Part shown: positions 32,818-41,346 of the stretch, piece by piece
Position numbering within the stretch: position 1 is the first letter of the stretch
How the letters are laid out: each line of letters opens with the position of its first letter
Origin: Curtobacterium caseinilyticum
GTDB taxonomy: Bacteria > Actinomycetota > Actinomycetes > Actinomycetales > Microbacteriaceae
Length of the DNA: 64,000 nucleotides
Assembly (NCBI RefSeq): GCF_030363035.1
Contig: NZ_JAUCMN010000002.1
Span: 434,001-498,000, forward strand
Direction: 5' to 3'
Notes under the pieces: model-generated
What the model saw: the letters and a program-made list of their open reading frames with translations, nothing else
Told to the model about the DNA's origin: nothing
Database searches by the model: none
Program-made: the position numbers and the translations under genes

Positions 32818-33369
32818 GTGCGCATCACCGTCGTGGCCGTCCTGGTGGGCGTCGTCCTCGCGCTGACCGGGTGTCAGGGCGCGACGACCGCTGCGCCGAC
32901 GCCGGTGCGCAGCACGGACCTGACGAGTTCCGACGGCGGCTTCGACCGGAACGCGGTGGTGGGAGTGGTGCTCGCCGCGGGTGACGACGCGCTCGCGTCC
33001 GACCTCGAGGACGGGCTCCGTGACGCCGGATTCCGCCCGGACGTCCGCGTCTCCCCACGTGACGGTGCGGCGGCTGCGCAGCGCGGTGCGGTGGACGACC
33101 TCGTGCGGGGCGGTGCGAAGGCGCTGCTCGTCCGGGCGGTGGACGCCGGCGCCCTGACCGGTGCGGTGCAGACGGCGCACGACGCCGGCGTGGTGGTGGT
33201 CTCGCTCGGCGACGCCGTGCCGGCCAGCGGGACCGGCGGCGACGGGGTCTCCGCGGACCACCGGGTGCGGGCGTCCGGTGACCCGGCGGTCACGGCCCGA
33301 GCGGCCGTCGACGTCGTGCGGTCACTGCAGCGTGGCGAGCAGCCCGCCGACGACCGACCGGCCGGATGA
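32818..33369 (+). CDS. small substrate-binding-like lipoprotein
   Basis: 183 aa. The N-terminus VRITVVAVLVGVVLALTGC is a lipoprotein signal with lipobox LTGC. The mature ~160 residues look like one lobe of a type 1 periplasmic binding protein (VVGVVLAAGDDALASDLEDGL, GGAKALLVRAVDAG, DAGVVVVSLGD), whereas typical binding proteins have two lobes in ~300 residues. It may be a truncated or specialised sensor-like protein. GTG 32818 follows GGAGGGACCGGA. No ABC genes are adjacent. Convergent with the TetR gene, 31 nt apart. Confidence 0.7.
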   Translation: MRITVVAVLVGVVLALTGCQGATTAAPTPVRSTDLTSSDGGFDRNAVVGVVLAAGDDALASDLEDGLRDAGFRPDVRVSPRDGAAAAQRGAVDDLVRGGAKALLVRAVDAGALTGAVQTAHDAGVVVVSLGDAVPASGTGGDGVSADHRVRASGDPAVTARAAVDVVRSLQRGEQPADDRPAG

Positions 33370-33400
33370 CGTCAGCGCCTGTGTGACGACTGCCGACAGG

Positions 33401-33982
33401 TCAGTGCCACCAGGCGGGGAACGACAGCGTGATCGTCTCGACGAGCGACCTCCGCGACCGACGGGGCCCGGCGAGCCAGGCCTCGATCGCACCGACGAAC
33501 CCCTGGGCGACGAACCCGGCGGCGACGTCGTCCAGCAGGGGTGGGCGGGACGCGGGGTCGAGCTCGCGGATGTGCTGCGCGCTCGAGACGGTGAAGTGCT
33601 CGACGAGCAGCCGGTGCAGCGAGGCGTCCTCCGTGTCGGGGAGTCCGCGCGCGTAGATGTCGCGGTGTGCGACGACGTGCTCGACGACGGCGTCGATGCC
33701 CCGTCGGGTGATCGCGGCGAGCTCGTCCGGCCCGGCACCGCGCGCCGACGCCGCACGGCGGGCCTCGACGTCGTCCTCACGGATGCGGTCGAGCTCCGGG
33801 GTGAGCACGTCGGCGAGGAGCGAACCGGGGGAGACCGCGTGCGAGTAGAACGTCGCACGGTTGATCCCGGCTGCCCGGGTGACGTCGGCGACCGTGATCG
33901 CCGATACCGGGCGGTCGGCGGCGAGCCGCAGGATCGCCTCGCGCAACGCTGCCGTGGTGTGCAGGATCCGGGCGTCGACCAC
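33401..33982 (-). CDS. TetR/AcrR family transcriptional regulator
   Basis: 193 aa. The N-terminal helix-turn-helix (LREAILRLAADRPVSAITVADVTRAAGINRATFYSHAVS) is typical TetR, with a helical ligand domain after residue 60. GTG 33982 follows AAGGGGTGGTGTC. It is divergent from a Bcr/CflA exporter gene at 34278, the standard layout for a local repressor that is released by the exported drug. A palindromic operator candidate lies at 34153-34164. Confidence 0.9.
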   Translation of the reverse strand: MVDARILHTTAALREAILRLAADRPVSAITVADVTRAAGINRATFYSHAVSPGSLLADVLTPELDRIREDDVEARRAASARGAGPDELAAITRRGIDAVVEHVVAHRDIYARGLPDTEDASLHRLLVEHFTVSSAQHIRELDPASRPPLLDDVAAGFVAQGFVGAIEAWLAGPRRSRRSLVETITLSFPAWWH

Positions 33983-34111
33983 GACACCACCCCTTCTTCG
34001 TCCGGTGCGCCCGGGCGGCCGACGGCCGGTCCGAGCAGTCCGACGCTACCGCATGCCGACCAGGCGGACGGGTCGGAGAGCGCAGTGTGACGCGAGGATC
34101 CGCGAGAGGCG

Positions 34112-34164
34112 TTCCGAGAGCGCTCACGCTGGCCGTACGATGGTTCCGTCACCGAATCGATTCG
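34112..34164 (+). promoter_or_regulatory. promoter of the Bcr/CflA gene with TetR operator candidate
   Basis: TACGAT at 34136-34141 is a good -10 box (TTCCGA at 34112-34117 a weak -35). The perfect palindrome CGAATCGATTCG (34153-34164) lies at the expected transcription start region, where a bound repressor would block initiation. The rest of 33983-34277 shows no gene. Confidence 0.55.
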
Positions 34165-34277
34165 ATTCGACCGTCGAGAGCCGTAGCTCTCGTGCCCGAC
34201 CCTCGCCCCGTGCCCGACTCCGTCGCGTGCCCGATCGGCCCCTGCCCGTGCCCGACCTGCCCCGTGAAGGACCCCTC

Positions 34278-35534
34278 GTGACCGCGCCCGCCACCACCGG
34301 CTCGCTCCGCGTCGTACTGCACCCCGGTGATGCCCTCACCCGGAACCAGCGCCTCGTCTACGTCTTCGTGCTCGGCGCGCTCACCGCGCTCGGCCCGTTC
34401 ACCATCGACCTGTACCTGCCGGCGTTCCCGTCGCTCGAGCGCGAGTTCGGCATCAGTGAGGGCGCCGTGCAGCTCACGCTCACGGCGACGACGCTCGGCT
34501 TCGCGGTCGGCCAGCTGCTCGTCGGACCGTGGAGCGACAAGGTGGGTCGGCGTCTGCCGCTCATCATCGCGACCTCGGTGCACGTCGCCGCGTCCGTCGG
34601 GGCGGCGCTCGCGCCGAACGTCGAGGTCCTGGCGCTGTTCCGCGTCCTCCAGGGCATGGGCGCCGCGGCCGGCGGCGTCGTCGCCATGGCGACCGTGCGC
34701 GACCTGTTCGGTGGCAAGCCGCTCGTGCGGATGCTGTCGCGCCTGGCGATGGTGAACGGCCTCGCGCCGATCCTCGCGCCGCTCATCGGTTCGCAGATGC
34801 TGCAGTTCGTCAGCTGGCGCGGGGTCTTCGTCTTCCTCGCCTGCTACGGCGCCGCCGTGGTGATCGCGTCGTCGCTCCTCATCGTCGAGACCCTGCCGCC
34901 GGCCCGCCGCCAGGAGGCGGGGCACTCCACGATCGGTCAGCGCTACCGGGCGCTGTTCTCCGACCGCATCTTCGTCGGCGTCGCGCTCATCGGCGCGATG
35001 GTGTTCAGCGGGCTGTTCTCGTACCTGAGCGCGTCGCCGTTCCTGTTCCAGACCGTGTACGGCCTCGACGCGCAGCAGTACGGCCTGCTCTTCGCGGTCA
35101 ACTCGATCGGCGTCGTCGTGGGCGTGCAGGTGTCGTCACGGCTCGCCCAGCGCGTCGGACCGCAGTGGATCCTGGCGTGCTCGACGGCGACGCTGTTCAC
35201 CGCCGCGGTGGCCATCGTGGTGCTCGACCAGCTCGGCGCGGGCCTGGTCGGTGTGCTCGTCCCGCTGTGGTTCTTCATCGCGGCCTGCGGGTTCACCTTC
35301 CCGCTCGTGCAGGTGATCGGTCTCGCGGCGCACGGCAAGGAGGCCGGTACCGCCGCCTCGCTGCTGGGTGCCCTGAACTTCGGTGTCGCCGGTCTGGTCT
35401 CGCCCATCGTCGGGTGGCTCGGCATCACCGCGGCGACGCCGATGGCCGCCGTGATGGCGTGCACTGCGGCGGTCGCCGTGCTCGTGCTCTGGGTGGTCGT
35501 GCGGCCGCGGACGGTCCCGGCACTCACCCACTGA
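34278..35534 (+). CDS. Bcr/CflA family drug efflux transporter
   Basis: 418 aa with 12 membrane helices. The family marks are ALGPFTIDLYLPAFPSLEREF in helix 1, LLVGPWSDKVGRRLPL (MFS loop 2-3) and FRVLQGMGAAAGGVVAMATV followed by RDLF. Family members export drugs and sulfonamide-like compounds by proton antiport. GTG 34278 follows GAAGGACCCCTC. The divergent TetR gene is the likely regulator. The stop is followed by the repeat region 35567-35890. Confidence 0.92.
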   Translation: MTAPATTGSLRVVLHPGDALTRNQRLVYVFVLGALTALGPFTIDLYLPAFPSLEREFGISEGAVQLTLTATTLGFAVGQLLVGPWSDKVGRRLPLIIATSVHVAASVGAALAPNVEVLALFRVLQGMGAAAGGVVAMATVRDLFGGKPLVRMLSRLAMVNGLAPILAPLIGSQMLQFVSWRGVFVFLACYGAAVVIASSLLIVETLPPARRQEAGHSTIGQRYRALFSDRIFVGVALIGAMVFSGLFSYLSASPFLFQTVYGLDAQQYGLLFAVNSIGVVVGVQVSSRLAQRVGPQWILACSTATLFTAAVAIVVLDQLGAGLVGVLVPLWFFIAACGFTFPLVQVIGLAAHGKEAGTAASLLGALNFGVAGLVSPIVGWLGITAATPMAAVMACTAAVAVLVLWVVVRPRTVPALTH

Positions 35535-35566
35535 CGTCGAGCGGTCCGCTGGCGTTCGGGCGGGTT

Positions 35567-35598
35567 GCGGTCCGGCGGTCCGGCGGTCCGGCGCTCTG
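35567..35598. repeat. 8-bp tandem repeat GCGGTCCG
   Basis: Three exact copies of GCGGTCCG (35567-35590) and one diverged copy (GCGCTCTG), just before the larger repeat block. No gene in 35535-35916. Confidence 0.85.
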
Positions 35599-35601
35599 GC
35601 G

Positions 35602-35890
35602 GCGTCGACTCGAACGACGACATCGTCGTCGAACGACAACGGCGGTGTCGTTCCGCGACCGCGGTCGAGCGGGTCGCGGGCTGGTGACGGTTCGGCGCTT
35701 CGGGGGCGTCGGCTCGAGTGACAATTTCGTTGTCGAACGACAGCGGCAGTGTCGTTCCGCGCCCGTCCGACCGTGTCACGGGCTGGGAACGGCCGGGCGG
35801 CCCGGGGCATCGGCTCGAACGACGACTTCGCTGTCGAACGACGACGGTCGTGTCGTCGCGCGACCGCGTTCGCCGGCGCCCGCACCACGG
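35602..35890. repeat. three tandem ~103-bp repeats, each with two hairpins
   Basis: Copies start at 35602, 35706 and 35807 with GCGTCGACTCGAACGAC or close variants. Each holds a first hairpin (copy 1 GACGA-CATCG-TCGTC, copy 2 GACAA-TTTCG-TTGTC, with compensating changes) and a second one (GAACGACA...TGTCGTTC in copies 1 and 2; diverged in copy 3). The block lies between the Bcr/CflA and DUF853 genes and ends close to the -10 box of the latter. Confidence 0.8.
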
Positions 35891-35916
35891 GACCTGCGCG
35901 TCCGTAGGCTGCGGGG

Positions 35917-37995
35917 ATGAGCGACGCGGTGGAGCAGGCGCGGGCGGCGGCAGCGGCGGCGCAGGCCGCGGCGGAGGAAGCGCGGCGCCTCGCTGACGAG
36001 GCAGCCCGACGGGCCGAGGAGCTCGCCGCGGCGCTCGAGCACGCGGCCGGTGTGCCGGCAGCGACCACCCCGGCGTCGGGCACGACCACTGCCGGCGGGA
36101 CCGATCCGGGGTCGGCGGCTCCGGACGCGACCGCCCCGGACGCTGGGTCGACCTCGGACGCCGTCGTCGCGCCTCCCGGCCCGGCCGACGCGAGCCCGAC
36201 GGCGGACGCGAGCCCGACGGCCGACGCGAGCCCGACACCGGCCCCGAGCGCCGCTCCTGCCGCCCCCGCCGGACCACTCGGCCCGGACGCCGTCGCGGCC
36301 GTCCGCGCCGGCTACTCCGTGCAGGGGACCGCCCTCGAACTCGGCGCCCTCGTCAACGGTGAGGCCCTGCCCGACGTCCAGGTCCGGATCCCGCTCGGCA
36401 TGCTCAACCGCCACGGGCTGGTCGCCGGCGCGACCGGGACGGGGAAGACCCGCACGCTGCAGCTCCTGGCCGAGCAGATCGCGGCGAACGGCGTCCCCGT
36501 CTTCGCCGCCGACGTGAAGGGCGACCTGTCCGGGCTCGCCGCCGCCGGGCAGCCGAGCGAGCAGCTCCTGGCGCGCACGGCCGGCATCGGGCAGCAGTGG
36601 GCGCCCCTCGCGAGCCAGGCGGAGTTCTACTCGCTCGGCGGGCAGGGGACCGGTGTGCCGATCCGCGCGACGGTGTCCGGCTTCGGCCCGCTGCTGCTCG
36701 CGAAGGTGCTCGGGCTGAACCCGACGCAGGAGTCGTCGCTCGGTCTGGTGTTCCACCACGCGGAGCGCGCCGGGCTGCCGCTCGTCGACCTGTCCGACCT
36801 CCGCGCGGTGCTGACGTACCTGGTGAGCGACCAGGGCAAGGCGGAGCTCGCCGAGCTCGGCGGCCTGTCGAAGCAGACGGCCGGGGTGATCCTGCGCGAG
36901 CTCGTCACCTTCGCGGACGCCGGTGCGGACCGCTTCTTCGGTGCGCCGGAGATCGACACGCGGGAGTTCCTCCGGACCGCGGCCGACGGTCGCGGCATCG
37001 TCAGCCTGCTCGAGGTGCCTGAGGTGCAGGACCAGCCCGAGGTCTTCTCGACGTTCCTCATGTGGCTGCTCGCCGACCTCTTCAACGAGCTGCCCGAGGT
37101 GGGCGACACCGAGGAGCCGAAGCTGGTCTTCTTCTTCGACGAGGCCCACCTGTTGTTCGCGGGGGCCTCGAAGGACTTCACCGCGCAGATCGTCCGCACC
37201 GTCCGCCTCATCCGGTCGAAGGGCGTCGGCGTCGTCTTCGTCACGCAGTCACCGGAGGACCTGCCGGGCGACGTGCTCGCGCAGCTCGGGTCACGGGTGC
37301 AGCACCAACTGCGGGCACACACCCCGGATGACGCGAAGGCATTGCGCGCTGCGGTCTCGACGTACCCGACGAGCGACTACGACCTGGCCGAGGTCCTGAC
37401 CTCGCTGGCGACCGGCGAGGCGATCGTGACGGTCATGAACGAGTACGGCGCGCCGACTCCGGTGGCCTGGACGCGGCTGCGAGCGCCGCAGGGGTCGATG
37501 GCGCCCCTGCCGCCGGCCGAACTGGAGGCGCGGGTCGCCTCGTCCCCGCTCCTCGCCACCTACGGCACCCCGGTCGACCCCGAGTCCGCTCGCGAGGTCC
37601 TGGCCGCCCGCATGGAGTCGGCCGCCGCGCAGGCCGCGGCGGTCGAGGCGCAGGCCGATGCGGTCGCTGCGGCGGCCGACGCCGCGCGCGAGGCAGCCCG
37701 CGCGGCCGCCGCCGCTGCGGAGGAGGCCGCCGCGCAGGCGGTGCGGGACGAGCGGGAGCGGGCCGCGGCGCAGGCGGCGTACGAGCGGACGCAGCGCGAG
37801 TTCGAGCGTGCCGAGCGGGCCGCGGAGCAACGACGGTCGCGGACGATGTCCGCAGGGACGAGGTCCTCGCGGACCCGGACCGGGCGACGGGCCGAGGACC
37901 CGCTGTCGGACCTGCTCGGCGGGTCGGGACTCGGCGGGACGATCGCGAAGGAGGTCGTGCGCGGCATCTTCTCGACGCTGCGCCGACGCCGTTGA
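35917..37995 (+). CDS. HerA-like DUF853 family ATPase
   Basis: 692 aa. Residues ~1-45 and ~565-635 are alanine/glutamate-rich and probably coiled coil. A Pro/Thr/Asp linker with ADASPT repeated three times lies at ~88-108. The core is a HerA/FtsK-type RecA-like ATPase: GLVAGATGTGKTRTLQLLA (Walker A near 171-178), FAADVKGDLSGLA, KLVFFFDEAHLLF (Walker B near 403) and VFVTQSPEDLPGDVLAQLG. Such proteins are predicted DNA pumps or helicases, but the cellular role of DUF853 is not established. ATG 35917 has TAGGCT (35905-35910) 6 nt upstream and no Shine-Dalgarno. No NurA nuclease gene is adjacent. Confidence 0.9.
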   Translation: MSDAVEQARAAAAAAQAAAEEARRLADEAARRAEELAAALEHAAGVPAATTPASGTTTAGGTDPGSAAPDATAPDAGSTSDAVVAPPGPADASPTADASPTADASPTPAPSAAPAAPAGPLGPDAVAAVRAGYSVQGTALELGALVNGEALPDVQVRIPLGMLNRHGLVAGATGTGKTRTLQLLAEQIAANGVPVFAADVKGDLSGLAAAGQPSEQLLARTAGIGQQWAPLASQAEFYSLGGQGTGVPIRATVSGFGPLLLAKVLGLNPTQESSLGLVFHHAERAGLPLVDLSDLRAVLTYLVSDQGKAELAELGGLSKQTAGVILRELVTFADAGADRFFGAPEIDTREFLRTAADGRGIVSLLEVPEVQDQPEVFSTFLMWLLADLFNELPEVGDTEEPKLVFFFDEAHLLFAGASKDFTAQIVRTVRLIRSKGVGVVFVTQSPEDLPGDVLAQLGSRVQHQLRAHTPDDAKALRAAVSTYPTSDYDLAEVLTSLATGEAIVTVMNEYGAPTPVAWTRLRAPQGSMAPLPPAELEARVASSPLLATYGTPVDPESAREVLAARMESAAAQAAAVEAQADAVAAAADAAREAARAAAAAAEEAAAQAVRDERERAAAQAAYERTQREFERAERAAEQRRSRTMSAGTRSSRTRTGRRAEDPLSDLLGGSGLGGTIAKEVVRGIFSTLRRRR

Positions 37996-38005
37996 CGCGC
38001 GTCGG

Positions 38006-38650
38006 TCAGCGTGCGAGGAGGCCGACGGTCTCCACGGCGAGCAGCCCGGCGACGACACAGGCCGCGGCGGCGCCGACCAGGAGCACGCCGGCGCGACGTT
38101 CGTACCAGGTGCGGCTCGAGGGCCAGCGTCGGGCGGCCTCGCGCACGTGCACCGGACGCCGTTCGTGCTCGACGGGTACGTCGAGGGCCTCGACCACGCG
38201 GTCGAGCGCGGGTTCGCCCCAGACGTCGCCCCGCATCCGGAACAGGTGTCCGTCCCCGGCGTCGAACGCCAGCAGCTCGCGGGTCGCTCGGTCGGGTGAC
38301 GCGCCGTACACCGGAGCCACGACGACCCGGTGCACCCGTGCGCGGGCGATGCGGCGGCTCGGGGAGAGGACCGCGTTGATGACGACGGCGTCGGCATCGA
38401 TGCCGAGGAACGCCTGGCCGAGCCGGACGAACAGGACACCGACGAGCACCGCGAGGACGACGACGAGCGAGGCGACGAGGGTCCACCAGCGCACCGGCAG
38501 CGAGACCCAGACGAGGGCGACCGCGAGCGGCACCGCGGAGCAGAGGACGCTCAGCGCGGTCGACCGGACGAGCGAGCGCCGCGGTCGGAGGACGACGTCG
38601 AACACCGGCGTCCGCAGCCGTCCGGCGGTAGGTACCGTCGCTTCCCCCAC
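38006..38650 (-). CDS. membrane protein with PH-like cytoplasmic domain, function unknown
   Basis: 214 aa. Two N-terminal membrane helices (STALSVLCSAVPLAVALVWV and VASLVVVLAVLVGVLFV) are followed by a ~110-residue domain with beta-rich character (FLGIDADAVVINAVLSPSRR, HRVVVAPVYGASP) and a third C-terminal helix (VLLVGAAAACVVAGLLAV). The layout resembles small bacterial PH-like membrane proteins, but this is a weak match. GTG 38650 follows GAGGAGAGCCAC. It converges with the DUF853 gene, 10 nt apart. The 38651-38880 stretch upstream holds a 9-bp hairpin at 38731-38754 and a TAGTCT box on the minus strand (38768-38763), a possible promoter. Confidence 0.65.
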   Translation of the reverse strand: MGEATVPTAGRLRTPVFDVVLRPRRSLVRSTALSVLCSAVPLAVALVWVSLPVRWWTLVASLVVVLAVLVGVLFVRLGQAFLGIDADAVVINAVLSPSRRIARARVHRVVVAPVYGASPDRATRELLAFDAGDGHLFRMRGDVWGEPALDRVVEALDVPVEHERRPVHVREAARRWPSSRTWYERRAGVLLVGAAAACVVAGLLAVETVGLLAR

Positions 38651-38880
38651 GTGGCTCTCCTCGCCCTCGGGCGCGCGGGCAGGCCGAAGACGCCTCCCGC
38701 AGGCGACGCCCCTGCCGCCCGCTGCACCGTGGTCGACCCGTCCCGGGGTCGACCGTCTGCTCAGACTAGGGGGGAACGGGGGTGGAGGACAGTGCGTTCC
38801 ACCCCCGATGGGCGTTTCCCGGCCAGACCGTGACCGGACGGGGTGCGGCGGGGTCGGGCAGGTGGGGGACCGCGGAACGC

Positions 38881-38913
38881 AGCAGGCGCGTCCGCTGTGC
38901 GGACGCGCCTGCT
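38881..38913 (-). terminator. terminator after tRNA-Ser
   Basis: A perfect 15-bp stem AGCAGGCGCGTCCGC with its partner around TGT, 21 nt beyond the 3' end of tRNA-Ser on the minus strand. No U-tract. Confidence 0.75.
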
Positions 38914-38934
38914 CTCGTGCTGTTGTCGTGCTGG

Positions 38935-39019
38935 CGGAGAATGGGGGATTCGAACCCCCGAGGGCTTGCACCCAACACGCTTTCCAAGCGTGCGCCATAG
39001 GCCACTAGGCGAATTCTCC
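38935..39019 (-). tRNA. tRNA-Ser (anticodon GGA)
   Basis: On the minus strand the acceptor is GGAGAAT / ATTCTCC with discriminator G. The anticodon stem CACGC/GCGTG encloses TTGGAAA (anticodon GGA), and the long variable arm typical of serine tRNAs and the T arm GGGGGTTCGAATCCCCC are present. 85 nt without encoded CCA. Confidence 0.95.
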
Positions 39020-39163
39020 TGGGCCACCTCGCGGTGACGACACCCCATGGTACAGGTCTTCGAGGGTGCTCACGACCACCGGCAGGACCGCCGGCACGAA
39101 CACCCGCACGACCGCTGCGGCGGCTCCCAGAGGGCACGGCGACCGCGCGACTAGCCTGGGAAC

Positions 39164-41272
39164 GTGTCGACCCGCATCTACATCACGTCAGCAGAAGGAC
39201 ACACGGGCAAGAGCACCGTCGCCCTCGGTGTCCTCGAGACCCTCGCGCGCTCGGTCGGACGGGTCGGCGTGTTCCGCCCGGTCGCCCGCTCGGTCGCCGA
39301 GCCGGACTACGTGCTCGAACTCCTGCTGCAGCACAGCGCGGTGGGACTCTCCTACGACGAGGCCGTCGGCGTCACCTACGACGACGTGCACGCGGACCCC
39401 GACGCGGCCCTCGGCACGATCCTGAACCGGTTCGCCCAGGTGGAGCGGCAGTGCGACGCGGTCGTGGTGCTCGGGTCGGACTACACCGACGTCGGCAGCC
39501 CCACCGAGCTGTCGTTCAACGCCAAGGTCGCCGCGAACCTCGGCGCGCCCGTGCTCCTCGTGCTCGGTGGCCGTGACTCCGCAGAACGCGGCGCCCGGAC
39601 GCCCGACGCCATGGCACAGGTCGCCGACGTCACCACGAGCGAGCTCCGCGCCGCGCACGCACAGCTCCTCGGCGTCGTGGTGAACCGCGCCGACCCGGAC
39701 GCGCTCACCGCGATCGTCGCGAGCGTCGAGCACGCGGTGCGGGACGACCACCCGGACACCCCGGTGTGGGCGATCCCGGAGGACCGGGTGCTCGTGGCGC
39801 CGACGGTCCGGGCGCTGCTCGAGGCCACCGGCGCGACCCTCGTCCGCGGCGACGAGGCGCTGCTCGACCGCGAGGCCCTGGGCACCGTCGTCGCCGGCAT
39901 GAGCATGGAGAACGTGCTCCCGCGGCTCATCGAGGGCGGCATCGTCGTCGTGCCGGGCGATCGCAGCGACGTGCTCCTCGCGACCGTGCTCGCGAACCAG
40001 TCGGAGACCTTCCCGAGCCTCGCCGGTGTGATCCTCAACGGCGGGTTCGAGACGTCGCCCCAGATCACCCGGCTGCTCGAGGGCCTGTCGAGCTCGCTCC
40101 CGATCGCGCGCAACGACCTCGGCACGTACGACACCGCACTGCGCATCACGCACACCCGGGGTCGCCTCGCCGCGGACTCACCGCGCAAGGCCGACCTCGC
40201 GCTGGCGCTCTTCGAACAGCACGTCGACGCCGACGCCCTCCGGGACCGCCTGCAGCTCACCCCGTCCGGCGTCGTCACCCCGCTCATGTTCGAGCACGGG
40301 CTGCTCGACCGGGCCCGCGGCTACGGCAAGCGCATCGTCCTGCCCGAGGGCGACGACGACCGCATCCTGCACGCGGCGTCGACCCTGCTCGCGCGCCAGG
40401 TGTGCGAGCTGACGATCCTCGGCGACCCCGCGGCGGTCCGCTCGCGGGCGACCGAGCTCGGCCTCGACCTCGAGGGGGCGCAGATCGTCAGCCCGTTCGA
40501 CCCCGAGCTCCGCGAACGCTTCGCCGAGGAGTACACCCGGCTAAGGGCACACAAGGGCATGTCCATCGAGCTCGCGCGTGACACCGTCACCGACGTCTCG
40601 TACTTCGGCACGCTCATGGTGCAGCTCGGGCTCGCCGACGGCATGGTCTCCGGCGCGAAGCACACCACGGCGCACACGATCCGGCCGTCCTTCGAGATCA
40701 TCAAGACCCGGCCGGACACGTCCATCGTGTCGAGCGTGTTCCTGATGGCGCTCGCCGACCGCGTCCTCGTCTACGGCGACTGCGCGGTGATCCCGGACCC
40801 GACCAGTGAGCAGCTCGCCGACATCGCGATCTCGTCGGCCGAGACCGCGACCCAGTTCGGCATCGACCCGCGCGTGGCGATGCTCAGCTACTCGACCGGG
40901 GACAGCGGCACCGGTGCGGACGTCGACAAGGTGCGCTCCGGCACCGCCTTCGTCCGCGAGCGCCGTCCGGACCTGCTCGTCGAGGGCCCCATCCAGTACG
41001 ACGCCGCCGCCGACCCGACCGTGGCCCGCACGAAGATGCCGGACTCGCCGGTCGCCGGACGGGCGACCGTCTTCATCTTCCCCGACCTCAACACCGGCAA
41101 CAACACGTACAAGGCGGTCCAGCGCTCCGCCGGTGCCGTGGCCATCGGCCCGGTGCTCCAGGGCCTGCGGAAGCCCATCAACGACCTGTCCCGCGGTGCG
41201 CTCGTCAGCGACATCGTGAACACCGTCGCGATCACCGCGATCCAGGCCGGCACCGCGACCGACGCGGCCTGA
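39164..41272 (+). CDS. pta: phosphate acetyltransferase
   Basis: 702 aa, the long form of Pta. Residues ~1-220 are a P-loop/BioD-like domain (IYITSAEGHTGKSTVALGV), residues ~225-340 a DRTGG-type domain, and residues ~370-700 the catalytic PTA_PTB domain (RIVLPEGDDDRILHAAS, AMLSYSTGDSGTG, DSPVAGRATVFIFPDLNTGN). It interconverts acetyl-CoA and acetyl phosphate. GTG 39164 has TAGCCT (39152-39157) 6 nt upstream and no Shine-Dalgarno. ackA follows 74 nt after the stop, so the two form the acetate overflow/assimilation unit. Confidence 0.97.
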   Translation: MSTRIYITSAEGHTGKSTVALGVLETLARSVGRVGVFRPVARSVAEPDYVLELLLQHSAVGLSYDEAVGVTYDDVHADPDAALGTILNRFAQVERQCDAVVVLGSDYTDVGSPTELSFNAKVAANLGAPVLLVLGGRDSAERGARTPDAMAQVADVTTSELRAAHAQLLGVVVNRADPDALTAIVASVEHAVRDDHPDTPVWAIPEDRVLVAPTVRALLEATGATLVRGDEALLDREALGTVVAGMSMENVLPRLIEGGIVVVPGDRSDVLLATVLANQSETFPSLAGVILNGGFETSPQITRLLEGLSSSLPIARNDLGTYDTALRITHTRGRLAADSPRKADLALALFEQHVDADALRDRLQLTPSGVVTPLMFEHGLLDRARGYGKRIVLPEGDDDRILHAASTLLARQVCELTILGDPAAVRSRATELGLDLEGAQIVSPFDPELRERFAEEYTRLRAHKGMSIELARDTVTDVSYFGTLMVQLGLADGMVSGAKHTTAHTIRPSFEIIKTRPDTSIVSSVFLMALADRVLVYGDCAVIPDPTSEQLADIAISSAETATQFGIDPRVAMLSYSTGDSGTGADVDKVRSGTAFVRERRPDLLVEGPIQYDAAADPTVARTKMPDSPVAGRATVFIFPDLNTGNNTYKAVQRSAGAVAIGPVLQGLRKPINDLSRGALVSDIVNTVAITAIQAGTATDAA

Positions 41273-41346
41273 CCGGCCCGGTCGACGCGACCCGACACGC
41301 ACAAGCCGCACCGCGCCTCCCGTCCGACACAGAAAGTGACACCCCC

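Noticed and set aside
29583-32828. 1,081-codon minus-strand reading frame across metB and the MFS gene
   Set aside because: Arg/Asp/Gly-rich shadow of well-supported plus-strand genes; no domain recognised.
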